The translations under genes and the position numbers were made by a program. The notes beneath the pieces were generated by a model. That model was not told where the DNA came from and did not search any database. It saw only the letters and a list, made by a program, of their open reading frames with translations. A stretch of 64,000 bases of DNA from Mycobacterium spongiae (GTDB taxonomy: Bacteria > Actinomycetota > Actinomycetes > Mycobacteriales > Mycobacteriaceae). Positions 29,793-37,912 of this stretch are shown in pieces; the stretch's first letter is position 1; each line of letters starts with the position of its first letter. Location of the stretch: contig NZ_CP046600.1 of assembly GCF_018278905.1 (NCBI RefSeq), positions 5,022,001 to 5,086,000 on the forward strand. Reading direction: 5' to 3'.

Positions 29793-29806
29793 TATAACGT
29801 GTTCTA
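29793..29806. promoter_or_regulatory. KstR operator at the hsaE/kstD divergent promoter
   Basis: TATAACGTGTTCTA fits the KstR consensus at every fixed position. Its last base is separated from the kstD ATG by one nucleotide, and its first six bases, TATAAC, form a good -10 hexamer for kstD. Confidence 0.9.
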
Positions 29807-29807
29807 C

Positions 29808-31520
29808 ATGACAGCACAGGAGTTCGACGTCGTCGTCGTAGGCAGCGGCGGCGCCGGCATGGTAGCTGCCCTTGCGGCCGCCCACCGCGGCCTCTCGACA
29901 ATAGTCATCGAGAAGGCGCCCCACTTCGGCGGATCAACCGCACGCTCGGGGGGCGGCGTCTGGATTCCCAACAACGAGGTCCTCAAGCGCACTGGCGTGC
30001 GGGACACCCCCGAGGCGGCGCGCACCTATTTGCACGGCATCATCGGGGATATCGTCGAACCGGAGCGCATTGACACCTACCTCGACCGTGGGCCCGAGAT
30101 GCTGTCCTTTGTGTTGCAGCACACGCCGTTGAAGATGTGCTGGGTGCCGGGTTACTCCGACTACTACCCGGAGGCGCCGGGCGGCCGGCCCGGCGGCCGC
30201 TCAATCGAGCCGAAGCCGTTCAACGCCAAAAAGCTGGGCGCCGACATGCCCGGCCTGGAGCCGCCCTACGGCAAGGTTCCCTTGAACGTGGTCGTGATGC
30301 AGCAAGACTATATGCGTCTAAACCAGCTCAAGCGGCACCCACGGGGGGTGCTGCGCAGCCTGAGGGTTGGTGCCCGCACCATGTGGGCAAAGGTAACCGG
30401 TAAGAACCTCGTTGGCATGGGGCGAGCCTTGATCGGTCCGTTGCGGATCGGGCTGCAGCGCGCCGGTGTGCCCGTTGAACTCAACACCGCGCTCACCGAC
30501 CTCTACGTCGAGGACGGGCCCAATGGCGGAGTGCGCGGGGTCTACGTCCGCCACACCGATGAGTCTGAATCGGCGGAGCCGCAATTGATCCGGGCTCGCC
30601 GGGGCGTCATCCTCGCCTGTGGTGGTTTTGACCACAACGAGCAGATGCGAGTGAAGTACCAGCGCGCGCCCATTACCACGGATTGGACCGTCGGCGCGAA
30701 GGCCAACACCGGGGACGGGATCGTTGCCGGTGAGAAGCTCGGTGCTGCGTTGGATCTGATGGACGATGCCTGGTGGGGGCCGACGGTGCCGCTGGTCGGC
30801 AAACCATGGTTCGCGCTGTCGGAGCGCAACTCCCCCGGCTCAATCATCGTCAATATGTCGGGCAAGCGTTTCATGAATGAATCGATGCCCTACGTCGAAG
30901 CGTGCCATCACATGTACGGCGGCAAGTACGGTCAGGGGCCCGGGCCTGGTGAAAACATTCCCGCATGGCTGGTGTTCGACCAGCGATACCGGGATCGCTA
31001 CATCTTCGCTGGACTGCAGCCCGGACAACGCATTCCGCGCAGATGGCTCGATACCGGTGTGATAATCCAGGCCGATACTCTCGAGGAACTGGCCGCCAAA
31101 GCGGGCCTGCCGGCGGACGAGTTCATCGCGACCACCCACCGCTTCAACGGCTTTGCGCGCTCGGGCGTCGACGAGGACTACCACCGCGGGGAAAGCGCTT
31201 ACGACAAGTACTACGGCGACCCGACCAACAAGCCCAATCCCAACCTCGGCGAGATCAACCACCCGCCCTACTACGCCGCAAAGATGGTGCCCGGAGACTT
31301 GGGGACCAAAGGCGGAATCCGCACCGATGTCTACGGCCGAGCGCTCCGCGACGACGGCAGCGTCATCGAAGGCCTATACGCCGCCGGCAATGTCAGTTCC
31401 CCCGTGATGGGGCACACCTACCCCGGGCCGGGCGGCACCATTGGGCCGGCGATGACGTTCGGCTACCTCGCCGCACTGCATATCGCCGATCAAGGGGCTG
31501 ATCAAGGCGGGGCAAGCTAG
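29808..31520 (+). CDS. kstD: KstD, 3-ketosteroid-delta-1-dehydrogenase
   Basis: 570 aa FAD enzyme. The N-terminal dinucleotide fold is VVVVGSGGAGMVAALAAA, the substrate-domain includes GGSTARSGGGVWIPNN and WWGPTVPLVGKPWFALSER, and the C-terminal FAD segment is YAAGNVSSPVMGHTYPGPG with the catalytic tyrosine region. It introduces the C1-C2 double bond into 3-ketosteroids. ATG 29808 (MTAQEFDVV) is used although a GTG three codons upstream is in frame, because it matches the family and lies exactly one step downstream of the operator. chsH3 follows after 1 bp. Confidence 0.96.
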   Translation: MTAQEFDVVVVGSGGAGMVAALAAAHRGLSTIVIEKAPHFGGSTARSGGGVWIPNNEVLKRTGVRDTPEAARTYLHGIIGDIVEPERIDTYLDRGPEMLSFVLQHTPLKMCWVPGYSDYYPEAPGGRPGGRSIEPKPFNAKKLGADMPGLEPPYGKVPLNVVVMQQDYMRLNQLKRHPRGVLRSLRVGARTMWAKVTGKNLVGMGRALIGPLRIGLQRAGVPVELNTALTDLYVEDGPNGGVRGVYVRHTDESESAEPQLIRARRGVILACGGFDHNEQMRVKYQRAPITTDWTVGAKANTGDGIVAGEKLGAALDLMDDAWWGPTVPLVGKPWFALSERNSPGSIIVNMSGKRFMNESMPYVEACHHMYGGKYGQGPGPGENIPAWLVFDQRYRDRYIFAGLQPGQRIPRRWLDTGVIIQADTLEELAAKAGLPADEFIATTHRFNGFARSGVDEDYHRGESAYDKYYGDPTNKPNPNLGEINHPPYYAAKMVPGDLGTKGGIRTDVYGRALRDDGSVIEGLYAAGNVSSPVMGHTYPGPGGTIGPAMTFGYLAALHIADQGADQGGAS

Positions 31521-31521
31521 C

Positions 31522-32382
31522 ATGCCGATCGATGTCGACGTCGCGCTCGGCGCGCAGCTGGAACCGGTCGAACTCTCCTGGGCAAGCAGCGATGTGCAGC
31601 TCTACCATCTGGGACTGGGGGCCGGAGCCGATCCGATGGATCCCCGCGAGTTGCGGTATCTGGTCGATGCAACGCCCCAGGTGCTGCCGACCTTCGCGAC
31701 CGTGGCCGCCACCTTCGGGGCCACCGAGCCGCCGACAGTCCAGTTCCCCGGCATCGACATCGAGCTGAGCAAGGTCCTACACGCCAGCGAACGGGTGGAA
31801 GCGCCCGCACCACTGCCCCCATCGGGCTCCGCGAGGGCGATCACCAGGTTCACCGACATCTGGGACAAGGGCAAGGCTGCTGTGATCTGGAGTGAGACCA
31901 CGGTGACTACTCCGGACGGCGCACACCTATGGACGCAGAAGCGGTCGATCTTCGCCCGCGGCGAAGGCGGATTCGGTGGAGAACGCGGGCCATCCATGTC
32001 GGACGCGCCACCGCAACGGGCACCCGATGTGGAGGTCGCGATGCCGATACTGCCGCAGCAGGCGCTGCTGTATCGGCTCTGCGGCGATCGCAATCCGCTG
32101 CACTCCGATCCCGAATTCGCTGCCGCCGCAGGTTTTCCCCAGCCCATTCTGCACGGCCTATGCACCTACGGCATGACCTGCAAGGCCATCACCGACGCGG
32201 TATTGGATGGCGACGCTGCGGCCGTCGCCGCCTACGGCGCTCGCTTCGCGGGTGTCGCGTTCCCGGGCGAAACGCTGACGGTCAACATCTGGAAGGACGA
32301 CGACCGCGTCGTGGCCAGCGTCGTCGCGCCATCGCGCGACAACGCCGTAGTGCTGTCCGGCGTCGAACTGATCGCGGCCTAG
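31522..32382 (+). CDS. chsH3: ChsH3, MaoC-type double hot-dog enoyl-CoA hydratase (Rv3538-like)
   Basis: 286 aa. The C-terminal hot-dog domain carries the hydratase-2 motif YRLCGDRNPLHSDPEFAAA with catalytic D and H, followed by GFPQPILHGLCTYG. The N-terminal half is a degenerate hot-dog domain that binds the acyl chain. It hydrates steroid side-chain enoyl-CoAs. It begins 1 bp after the kstD stop, so it belongs to the kstD operon. Its stop overlaps the 3' end of the decayed DUF559-like gene by 4 bp. Confidence 0.9.
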   Translation: MPIDVDVALGAQLEPVELSWASSDVQLYHLGLGAGADPMDPRELRYLVDATPQVLPTFATVAATFGATEPPTVQFPGIDIELSKVLHASERVEAPAPLPPSGSARAITRFTDIWDKGKAAVIWSETTVTTPDGAHLWTQKRSIFARGEGGFGGERGPSMSDAPPQRAPDVEVAMPILPQQALLYRLCGDRNPLHSDPEFAAAAGFPQPILHGLCTYGMTCKAITDAVLDGDAAAVAAYGARFAGVAFPGETLTVNIWKDDDRVVASVVAPSRDNAVVLSGVELIAA

Positions 32383-33063
32383 ACGCCCAGCGTCGCGCCG
32401 CAGTCACGTTCGATCGCCGGCGTGACTGTATCGTCACGCTCGCCGAGCCAGTGCGGCGCGAACGCTATGGGAATCTGGGTCTGTGGCCTCGGCAGGCCCG
32501 CCCGCACCAGAATCACCCGCAGCCAGCTCTCTTTCGGTGACTGCGCACCGGCATCGACGAGCTCCACCGACTCGCGTGCACGCTTGACACCACGACGGCC
32601 CCGACAGCGTTGCACAAGAAATTTCACCTCGCAGGTCTTGAGTTCGCAGGCGCGTGCGAGCGCATCAACGGCGGGCACCGCAGTCAACGTCGGGTACCAG
32701 CATGCGAGATCGAGCGCAGTTCGCGCAGGGGTGGTAACCGCAACGCCTTCGACGACCTGCACCTCGTCGGGGCTGCGGCGATCGGACCATACACGAAGCC
32801 CCGGCAGGCGATTTCGGTTGCGCCGAATGAGCTCGGCGGGCCGTGTCGGATCAACCCACTTGCTGCCATACAGCGCAGCCGAGAATCCCGCAAAGATGCC
32901 GCGCCGCCGCGACCACAACCACGCGGCTTTCGCCTGCACTACCGGCGTTAGATCGGCGTCTGGACTGATGTAGACGGAACACCCGGCGGTACCGACAACG
33001 CAGCTGGTTGTGCGAGGAAATCCCCGCGCTCACCGCCTCACTGCCAATAAATGGTTGCGCCAC
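32379..33063 (-). pseudogene. Decayed AbiEi/DUF559-family gene (frameshifted and 3'-truncated)
   Basis: The minus strand from ATG 33063 reads MAQPFIGSEAVSAGISSHNQ through RCRYRRVF, the typical N-terminus of mycobacterial DUF559/AbiEi-like proteins. Near 32978 the frame breaks; the expected continuation (SVYISPDADLTPVVQAKAAW, then LWSRRRGIFAGFSAALYGS) resumes in another frame and runs as a 186-codon open frame to 32379. It reaches SPKESWLRVILVRAGLPRPQ and then leaves the family sequence, lacking the ~100-residue nuclease-like C-terminal domain. A frameshift of about 5 lost bases and a 3' deletion are inferred from the family pattern. Intact relatives are chromosomal orphan antitoxin/nuclease-like proteins of unknown role. 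Confidence 0.75.
32401..32443. terminator. Stem-loop and GTGAC-type palindromes after chsH3
   Basis: CAGTCACG (32401-32408) pairs with CGTGACTG (32421-32428) across a 12-base loop, and GTGAC/GTCAC pair again within 32422-32437. No T-run follows, so it may be an intrinsic-like mycobacterial terminator for chsH3 or a mobile palindrome; a related copy is at 33134-33156. Confidence 0.5.
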
Positions 33064-33133
33064 AGCGGCAGCGTTCCACGGCGAACCGAACTCGTCACTT
33101 CAGCGCGACGCTACAGGGGCATTGGAAGCCGAG

Positions 33134-33156
33134 TGTGACTGCAGTATCACGCTCGC
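33134..33156. repeat. Second copy of the GTGAC palindromic element
   Basis: This 23-bp sequence matches 32421-32443 at 18 of 23 positions by eye, with the same orientation and the same CACGCTCGC end. The two copies flank the decayed DUF559-like gene; this one lies 13 bp from the ltp2 stop. Confidence 0.6.
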
Positions 33157-33169
33157 GGCCGGGCCGGCC

Positions 33170-34342
33170 CTAGCCCAAGATGAGGCCCGACGTCGGCACC
33201 CCAGTCCCGGCGGTGACGAGCACATGCTCGACATCGGCCACCGGGTTCACCGAGGTGCCCCGCAACTGCCGAACACCCTCCGCGATGCCGTTCATCCCGT
33301 GGATATAGGCCTCACCGAGCTGACCACCGTGGGTGTTGATGGGCAATCGCCCGCCTAACTCGATCGCTCCGTCAGCGATAAAGTCCTTGGCTTCGCCTTT
33401 GCCGCAGAATCCCAACTCCTCCAGCTGAATCAGGGTGAACGGTGTGAAGTGGTCGTAGAGAATCGCGGTCTGGATGTCGGCTGGCGTCAGCCCGGACTGC
33501 TCCCACAGCTGCCGTCCCACCAGGCCCATCTCGGGCAGCCCGTCGAGCTCAGGGCGGTAATAGCTCACCATCGTGTACTGGTCCGGGCTAGAGCCCTGGG
33601 ACGCCGCAACGACGACCGCTGGCCGGTGCTTCAGGTCTTGCGCGCGTTCCACGGACGTCACCACGATCGCGACCGCGCCGTCGGTCTCCTGGCAGCAGTC
33701 CAGCAGTCGCAGCGGTTCGGCAATCCATCGCGAATTCTGGTGTTCTTCAATCGTTATCGGCTTCTGGTAGAAGTACGCGTGCGGGTTGTTCGCAGCATGC
33801 TTGCGGTCGGCCACGGAAATCGCCCCGAAGTCCCGGCTGGTCGCGCCCGACAGGTGCATGTACCGCTTGGCGATCATCGCGACCTGCGCGGCCGGGGTCG
33901 ACAGTCCGTGCGGATACGAGAACGAGTTGTCGGCAGCCGTCGAATCGGCCGGAGCGCCAGCGTTTCCCACCAACCGGGTCATCACCTGACCGAACCGCAT
34001 GCCGGAGCGTTCGTTAAAGGCCCGGTACGCCACCACAACGTCGGCGACTCCGGTCGCGACGGCCATGGCCGCCTGATGGACGGTGGCGCAGGCTGCTCCG
34101 CCGCCGTAGTGGATCTTGGAGAAGAACTTCAACTCGCCGATACCCGCCGCGCGCGCAACAGCAACCTCGGAGTTGGTGTCCATGGTGAAGGTTGTGAGCC
34201 CGTCGACATCTGCCGGGGTGAGACCGGCGTCGTCGAGAGCGTCACGCACTGCCTCGGCCGCCAATCGCAACTCGCTTCGACCTGAGTCCTTGGAGAAGTC
34301 GGTGGCGCCGATTCCGGCGATGGCGGCCTTACCGGACAGCAC
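33170..34342 (-). CDS. ltp2: Ltp2, steroid retro-aldolase (thiolase-fold)
   Basis: 390 aa, GTG start at 34342 sharing a base with the chsH1 stop. Landmarks: AAIAGIGATDFSK, HYGGGAACATVHQAAMAVAT, RLLDCCQETDGAVAIVVT and INTHGGQLGEAYIHGMNG. With the DUF35 domain of ChsH2 it cleaves 17-hydroxy-3-oxo-pregnane-20-carboxyl-CoA to androstenedione and propionyl-CoA, ending side-chain removal. Compared with my memory of H37Rv it holds a few extra residues near GNAGAPADSTAAD. Last gene of the igr operon. Confidence 0.95.
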   Translation of the reverse strand: MLSGKAAIAGIGATDFSKDSGRSELRLAAEAVRDALDDAGLTPADVDGLTTFTMDTNSEVAVARAAGIGELKFFSKIHYGGGAACATVHQAAMAVATGVADVVVAYRAFNERSGMRFGQVMTRLVGNAGAPADSTAADNSFSYPHGLSTPAAQVAMIAKRYMHLSGATSRDFGAISVADRKHAANNPHAYFYQKPITIEEHQNSRWIAEPLRLLDCCQETDGAVAIVVTSVERAQDLKHRPAVVVAASQGSSPDQYTMVSYYRPELDGLPEMGLVGRQLWEQSGLTPADIQTAILYDHFTPFTLIQLEELGFCGKGEAKDFIADGAIELGGRLPINTHGGQLGEAYIHGMNGIAEGVRQLRGTSVNPVADVEHVLVTAGTGVPTSGLILG

Positions 34343-34743
34343 TAGGCTTCCCCAATCGTCAGCTTGACGGTCGCGACGACGTGGTCACCAAGACTATTGC
34401 GGCCCACGACTTTCACGGTGATCAGCCGATCCTCCACGGCGGACACCTCACCGGAGAACGTCACCGTGTCATACGCATACCACGGGACCCCAAGCCGGAG
34501 TCCGATCGACTTGACCATAGCCGACGGCCCTGCCCAGTCGGTGACGTAGCGCTGGACCAAACCGGTGTCAGTCAGGATGTTGACGAAGATGTCCTTGGAC
34601 CCCTTGGCCTGGGCCTTGTCTCGGTCGTGGTGCACATCCTGAAAATCCCTGGTAGCCAATGCTGTTGAGATGATGAACGTGGGATCACCGTGGAGCTTGA
34701 GCTCCGGCAGCGTCGTTCCCACCTCGAGGGTCGGTGCGCTCAT
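34342..34743 (-). CDS. chsH1: ChsH1, MaoC-like subunit of steroid enoyl-CoA hydratase
   Basis: 133 aa from ATG 34743, which overlaps the chsH2 stop (ATGA). Single hot-dog domain with FQDVHHDRDKAQAKG (the D-H hydratase motif) and IFVNILTDTGLVQRYVTDW. It pairs with the MaoC domain of ChsH2 in a heterotetramer that hydrates 3-oxo-4,17-pregnadiene-20-carboxyl-CoA. It is translationally coupled on both sides. Confidence 0.94.
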   Translation of the reverse strand: MSAPTLEVGTTLPELKLHGDPTFIISTALATRDFQDVHHDRDKAQAKGSKDIFVNILTDTGLVQRYVTDWAGPSAMVKSIGLRLGVPWYAYDTVTFSGEVSAVEDRLITVKVVGRNSLGDHVVATVKLTIGEA

Positions 34744-35699
34744 GCGTCCGGCTCCCAGGCGTAGAGCGTCCACTCTGGTCCGCTATCCCCGGCTGGGAAG
34801 TCGATATACATTGCGCGGACGGGCATTCCGATCTCCACCTTGGCGGGGTCCACGTTGCGCAACTCGCCCATCATGCGAACACCTTCCTCCAGCTCGACCA
34901 ACGCGATGACGAATGGCAGTGTGCGGCCGGGAACCTTCGGCGCATGGTGTACTACGAAGCTGAACACTGCACCCTTGCCGCTTGACACCACGTATTGTGT
35001 CGGCGCGTCCTTGCTTTGCCACACCGCCGGCACTGGCGGATGCTGCAGGCTGCCGTCGCCGCGCTGCTGGATCCGCAGCTCGTGGGCGCTGACTCCCTCC
35101 CAGAAGAACGCGGTGTCACGCGATCGCGAGGGACGCATCAGTAGGTCAGGATCGAGATCTGCGGGCACCGAGCCGTCCGTCGGCAAAGCGCTCGACTCAG
35201 CAGGCTTGAATTTGAGAATGCGCCAGTGCATCTCGGCGACGTCTTCATCGCCAACCTGCCACACGATGTGCTGGTTGATGAACCAGCCTTCGCCGAGGGC
35301 AGTTTGCTTGGGTCCGATCACCTCACCAAGCTCGGCGCTGATGCTGACCTCCTCGCCCGGCTGCAGATAGCGGTGGTAGGTCTGCTCACAATTGGTCGCC
35401 ACCACTCCGATGTAGCCGGCGTCGTCGAACAGCTTGACGATCGGCGGCAGCGGATCGTCGTCCGCGCGAACTCCGGCCAGACCCATCATTGTCCACACTT
35501 GGATCATCGCCGGCGGAGCCACGATTCCCGGGTGGCCTACGGCGCGGGCCGCGGCCTCATCGCTGTAGATCGGGTTGTCGTCCCCGATAGCCTCGACCCA
35601 GTTGTTGATCATCGGCTGGTTTACCGGATCGCGCGCCGGCCGTGGCTTGCTGCGACCTTTCGCCTTGATCTGTGCGATGGTGTCGTGAATGTCGCTCAT
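34740..35699 (-). CDS. chsH2: ChsH2, MaoC-DUF35 fusion subunit of steroid enoyl-CoA hydratase
   Basis: 319 aa. Residues ~20-170 are a MaoC-like hot-dog domain (DDNPIYSDEAAARAVGHPG, IVAPPAMIQVWTM), and residues ~195-319 a DUF35 OB-fold domain (FFWEGVSAHELRIQQ ... VVHHAPKVPGRTLPF). The DUF35 zinc cysteines are absent, as in the M. tuberculosis protein. A short insertion (PAGDSGPEW) near the C-terminus makes it ~8 residues longer than I recall. The DUF35 domain binds Ltp2. Start overlaps the fadE29 stop. Confidence 0.94.
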   Translation of the reverse strand: MSDIHDTIAQIKAKGRSKPRPARDPVNQPMINNWVEAIGDDNPIYSDEAAARAVGHPGIVAPPAMIQVWTMMGLAGVRADDDPLPPIVKLFDDAGYIGVVATNCEQTYHRYLQPGEEVSISAELGEVIGPKQTALGEGWFINQHIVWQVGDEDVAEMHWRILKFKPAESSALPTDGSVPADLDPDLLMRPSRSRDTAFFWEGVSAHELRIQQRGDGSLQHPPVPAVWQSKDAPTQYVVSSGKGAVFSFVVHHAPKVPGRTLPFVIALVELEEGVRMMGELRNVDPAKVEIGMPVRAMYIDFPAGDSGPEWTLYAWEPDA

Positions 35700-36859
35700 C
35701 GTGGCACCCGCGGCACCTTGAGGCCAGAGGCGGCGATCATCTCGCGCATGACTTCGTTGACGCCTCCGCCGAAGGTGATCACCAGATTGCGCTTGGTCTG
35801 CGAGTCCAGCCAGGTGAGCAGCTCGGCAGTATCCGGCTCGGCGGGATTACCGTATTTTCCAACGATCTCCTCGGCAAGTCGACCCGCATGCTGGACACGC
35901 TCCGTACCAAAGACTTTCGTCGCCGCCGCATCGGCCACGTTGATGTCCTCACCCGAAGCGGCAACCTGCCAATTGAGCAGTTCGTTGATCCGCCAGATCG
36001 AATGAATCTCTCCCAGAGCACGTTTGACATCGCTGTGATCGATCGGCGTGACGCCGTCACCACCCGGCTTGGATGCCCACTCGTGTACCCGGTCGTAGAT
36101 ACCGGCGAATCGGCCCGCCGGTCCAAGCATCACCCGCTCGTTGTTGAGCTGGGTGGTGATCAGCCGCCAGCCCGCGTTTTCTTCGCCGACCAGCATGTCG
36201 GCCGGCACTCGAACGTCGTTGTAGTACGTGGCGTTGGTGTGGTGGGCTCCGTCGGACAGAATCATCGGAGTCCACGAGTACCCGGGGTCTTTGGTGTCAA
36301 CGATCAGAATCGAAATACCTTTGTGCTTGGCGGCTTCCGGGTCGGTGCGGCATGCCAACCAAATGTAGTCGGCGTCGTGCGCACCGGTCGTGAACACTTT
36401 CTGGCCATTGACGATGTAGTGGTCACCGTCGCGGACCGCCGTGGTGCGCAGCGAGGCCAGATCGGTGCCGGCTTCCGGCTCGGTGTAGCCGATGGCGAAG
36501 TGCACCTCGCCGGCCAAGATCGCCGGCAGGAACTTCTTTTTCTGCATCTCGCTGCCGTACACCTGCAGCGTCGGACCCACCGTCTGCAGGGTCACCGCGG
36601 GCAATGGCACATCCGCCCGATGCGCTTCGTTGACGAAGATCTGCTGCTCGATGGGACCGAAACCCAGACCACCGAACTCCGTTGGCCACCCAACGCCCAG
36701 CTTGCCGTCCTGGCCCATCCGCCGGATGACCGCGCGGTACGCGGGACCGTGGCGGTCCTTCGCCATCTCCTTCGTCTCGTCAGAAGAGATCAAATTCGAA
36801 AAGTATTGCCGTATCTCGGCTTGCAGCTGCCGCTGCTCGGCAGTCAAGTCTATGAACAT
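35696..36859 (-). CDS. fadE29: FadE29 (ChsE2), acyl-CoA dehydrogenase subunit
   Basis: 387 aa flavin dehydrogenase. Typical motifs: GVGWPTEFGGLGFGPIEQQ, FAIGYTEPEAGTDLASLRT, YIVNGQKVFTTGAHDADYIW and LLNWQVAASGED. With FadE28 it forms the alpha2beta2 ChsE1-ChsE2 enzyme that dehydrogenates the C22 3-carbon side-chain CoA ester. Genes overlap on both sides (10 bp with fadE28, 4 bp with chsH2), indicating strict co-translation. Confidence 0.95.
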   Translation of the reverse strand: MFIDLTAEQRQLQAEIRQYFSNLISSDETKEMAKDRHGPAYRAVIRRMGQDGKLGVGWPTEFGGLGFGPIEQQIFVNEAHRADVPLPAVTLQTVGPTLQVYGSEMQKKKFLPAILAGEVHFAIGYTEPEAGTDLASLRTTAVRDGDHYIVNGQKVFTTGAHDADYIWLACRTDPEAAKHKGISILIVDTKDPGYSWTPMILSDGAHHTNATYYNDVRVPADMLVGEENAGWRLITTQLNNERVMLGPAGRFAGIYDRVHEWASKPGGDGVTPIDHSDVKRALGEIHSIWRINELLNWQVAASGEDINVADAAATKVFGTERVQHAGRLAEEIVGKYGNPAEPDTAELLTWLDSQTKRNLVITFGGGVNEVMREMIAASGLKVPRVPR

Positions 36860-37893
36860 TGCGCCCCCACCAGGTCGAGACGATAAGCTGGCCCGCCCAC
36901 TAACCGGATCAGGTCTTTGATCGTGGAGTAATACCGGTGCATCGGATAGGTGATATCCATACCCATACCACCGTGCAGATGATGGCAGATCTGCATGGCC
37001 GGCGGCGCTTGTGATGTCAGCCAGTAGGCGAGAACGTCCAGATCGTCATCGGCATCTCGGCCCTCCGCTAGGCGCCACAACACCGATTTGGCCGCCAAGT
37101 CGATCGTGCGCGAGGCGATATAGACCTCCGCGAGCTGCGCTGCCACCGTCTGGAACGTCGACAATGGCTTCCCGAATTGCTTCCGGTTTGCCACATAGTC
37201 AGCGGTGAGCCGTAACGCCCCGGCTACCAGGCCGTCGGCAAGCGCCCCGATCGCGGCCAACGCCAACTGGTTGACTCGACGCGCTGTCGCTCCCGCTAGG
37301 ACATCAGAGTCGGTAACCACTACTTCCCTGAATGTCACCGCGTGCTCTGCGGAACCATCCGACGTCGGCGTACGTACCAGCTGTACACCGTCGGCCGTCG
37401 GGGATACCACCACGACCGCACTATCAGCGGTCACGATCATCCAATCCGCCTGCTCGGCGTACGCGACGCCGACTTTGGTGCCCGACAACCGCCCATTCGC
37501 CAACGTCGTGGCCGGCCGGTCGGGTAGCGCAGTGCCAGGCTCGTTGAGCGCCGCGGTCAGCACCCCACCCTTGGTTACCCCGCTCAGGAACCGATCCTGC
37601 TGCTCGTCGGATGCCAGCTCGAGCAGCGGAACCACGCCAAGGCCCAGGGTCGCCAGCGCTGGCGTGACCACGCCGCGGCGGCCCACCTCGGTTAACAGGG
37701 TTCCAACCTCGCACAGACCCACGCCGTCGCCACCGAGGCGCTCCGGCACTGGCAGTGCCGTCACGCCTCCGTCGACCAACGCAGCCCAGGCCGAATCAGC
37801 CGTCGGCGTCGTCGCCGAGCTGTCTTCCCGATCGAGTACCGACGCGACGACATCGGCGACAGCCTGTTGGGTTTCAGTGAGATCGAAATCCAT
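36850..37893 (-). CDS. fadE28: FadE28 (ChsE1), acyl-CoA dehydrogenase subunit
   Basis: 347 aa. Weaker acyl-CoA-dehydrogenase sequence typical of the heteromeric steroid enzymes: MDFDLTETQQAVADVVASVL, RLGGDGVGLCEVGTLLTEVG, DYVANRKQFGKPLSTFQTVA and HHLHGGMGMDITYPMHRYY. It is the partner of FadE29. Located 19 bp after the cyp125 stop in the igr operon. Confidence 0.94.
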   Translation of the reverse strand: MDFDLTETQQAVADVVASVLDREDSSATTPTADSAWAALVDGGVTALPVPERLGGDGVGLCEVGTLLTEVGRRGVVTPALATLGLGVVPLLELASDEQQDRFLSGVTKGGVLTAALNEPGTALPDRPATTLANGRLSGTKVGVAYAEQADWMIVTADSAVVVVSPTADGVQLVRTPTSDGSAEHAVTFREVVVTDSDVLAGATARRVNQLALAAIGALADGLVAGALRLTADYVANRKQFGKPLSTFQTVAAQLAEVYIASRTIDLAAKSVLWRLAEGRDADDDLDVLAYWLTSQAPPAMQICHHLHGGMGMDITYPMHRYYSTIKDLIRLVGGPAYRLDLVGAQCS

Positions 37894-37912
37894 CGTTGGT
37901 GAGATCGATCCG

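Noticed and set aside
35672..36886. 404-codon plus-strand frame opposite fadE29
   Set aside because: Histidine/arginine-rich shadow of the acyl-CoA dehydrogenase codons.
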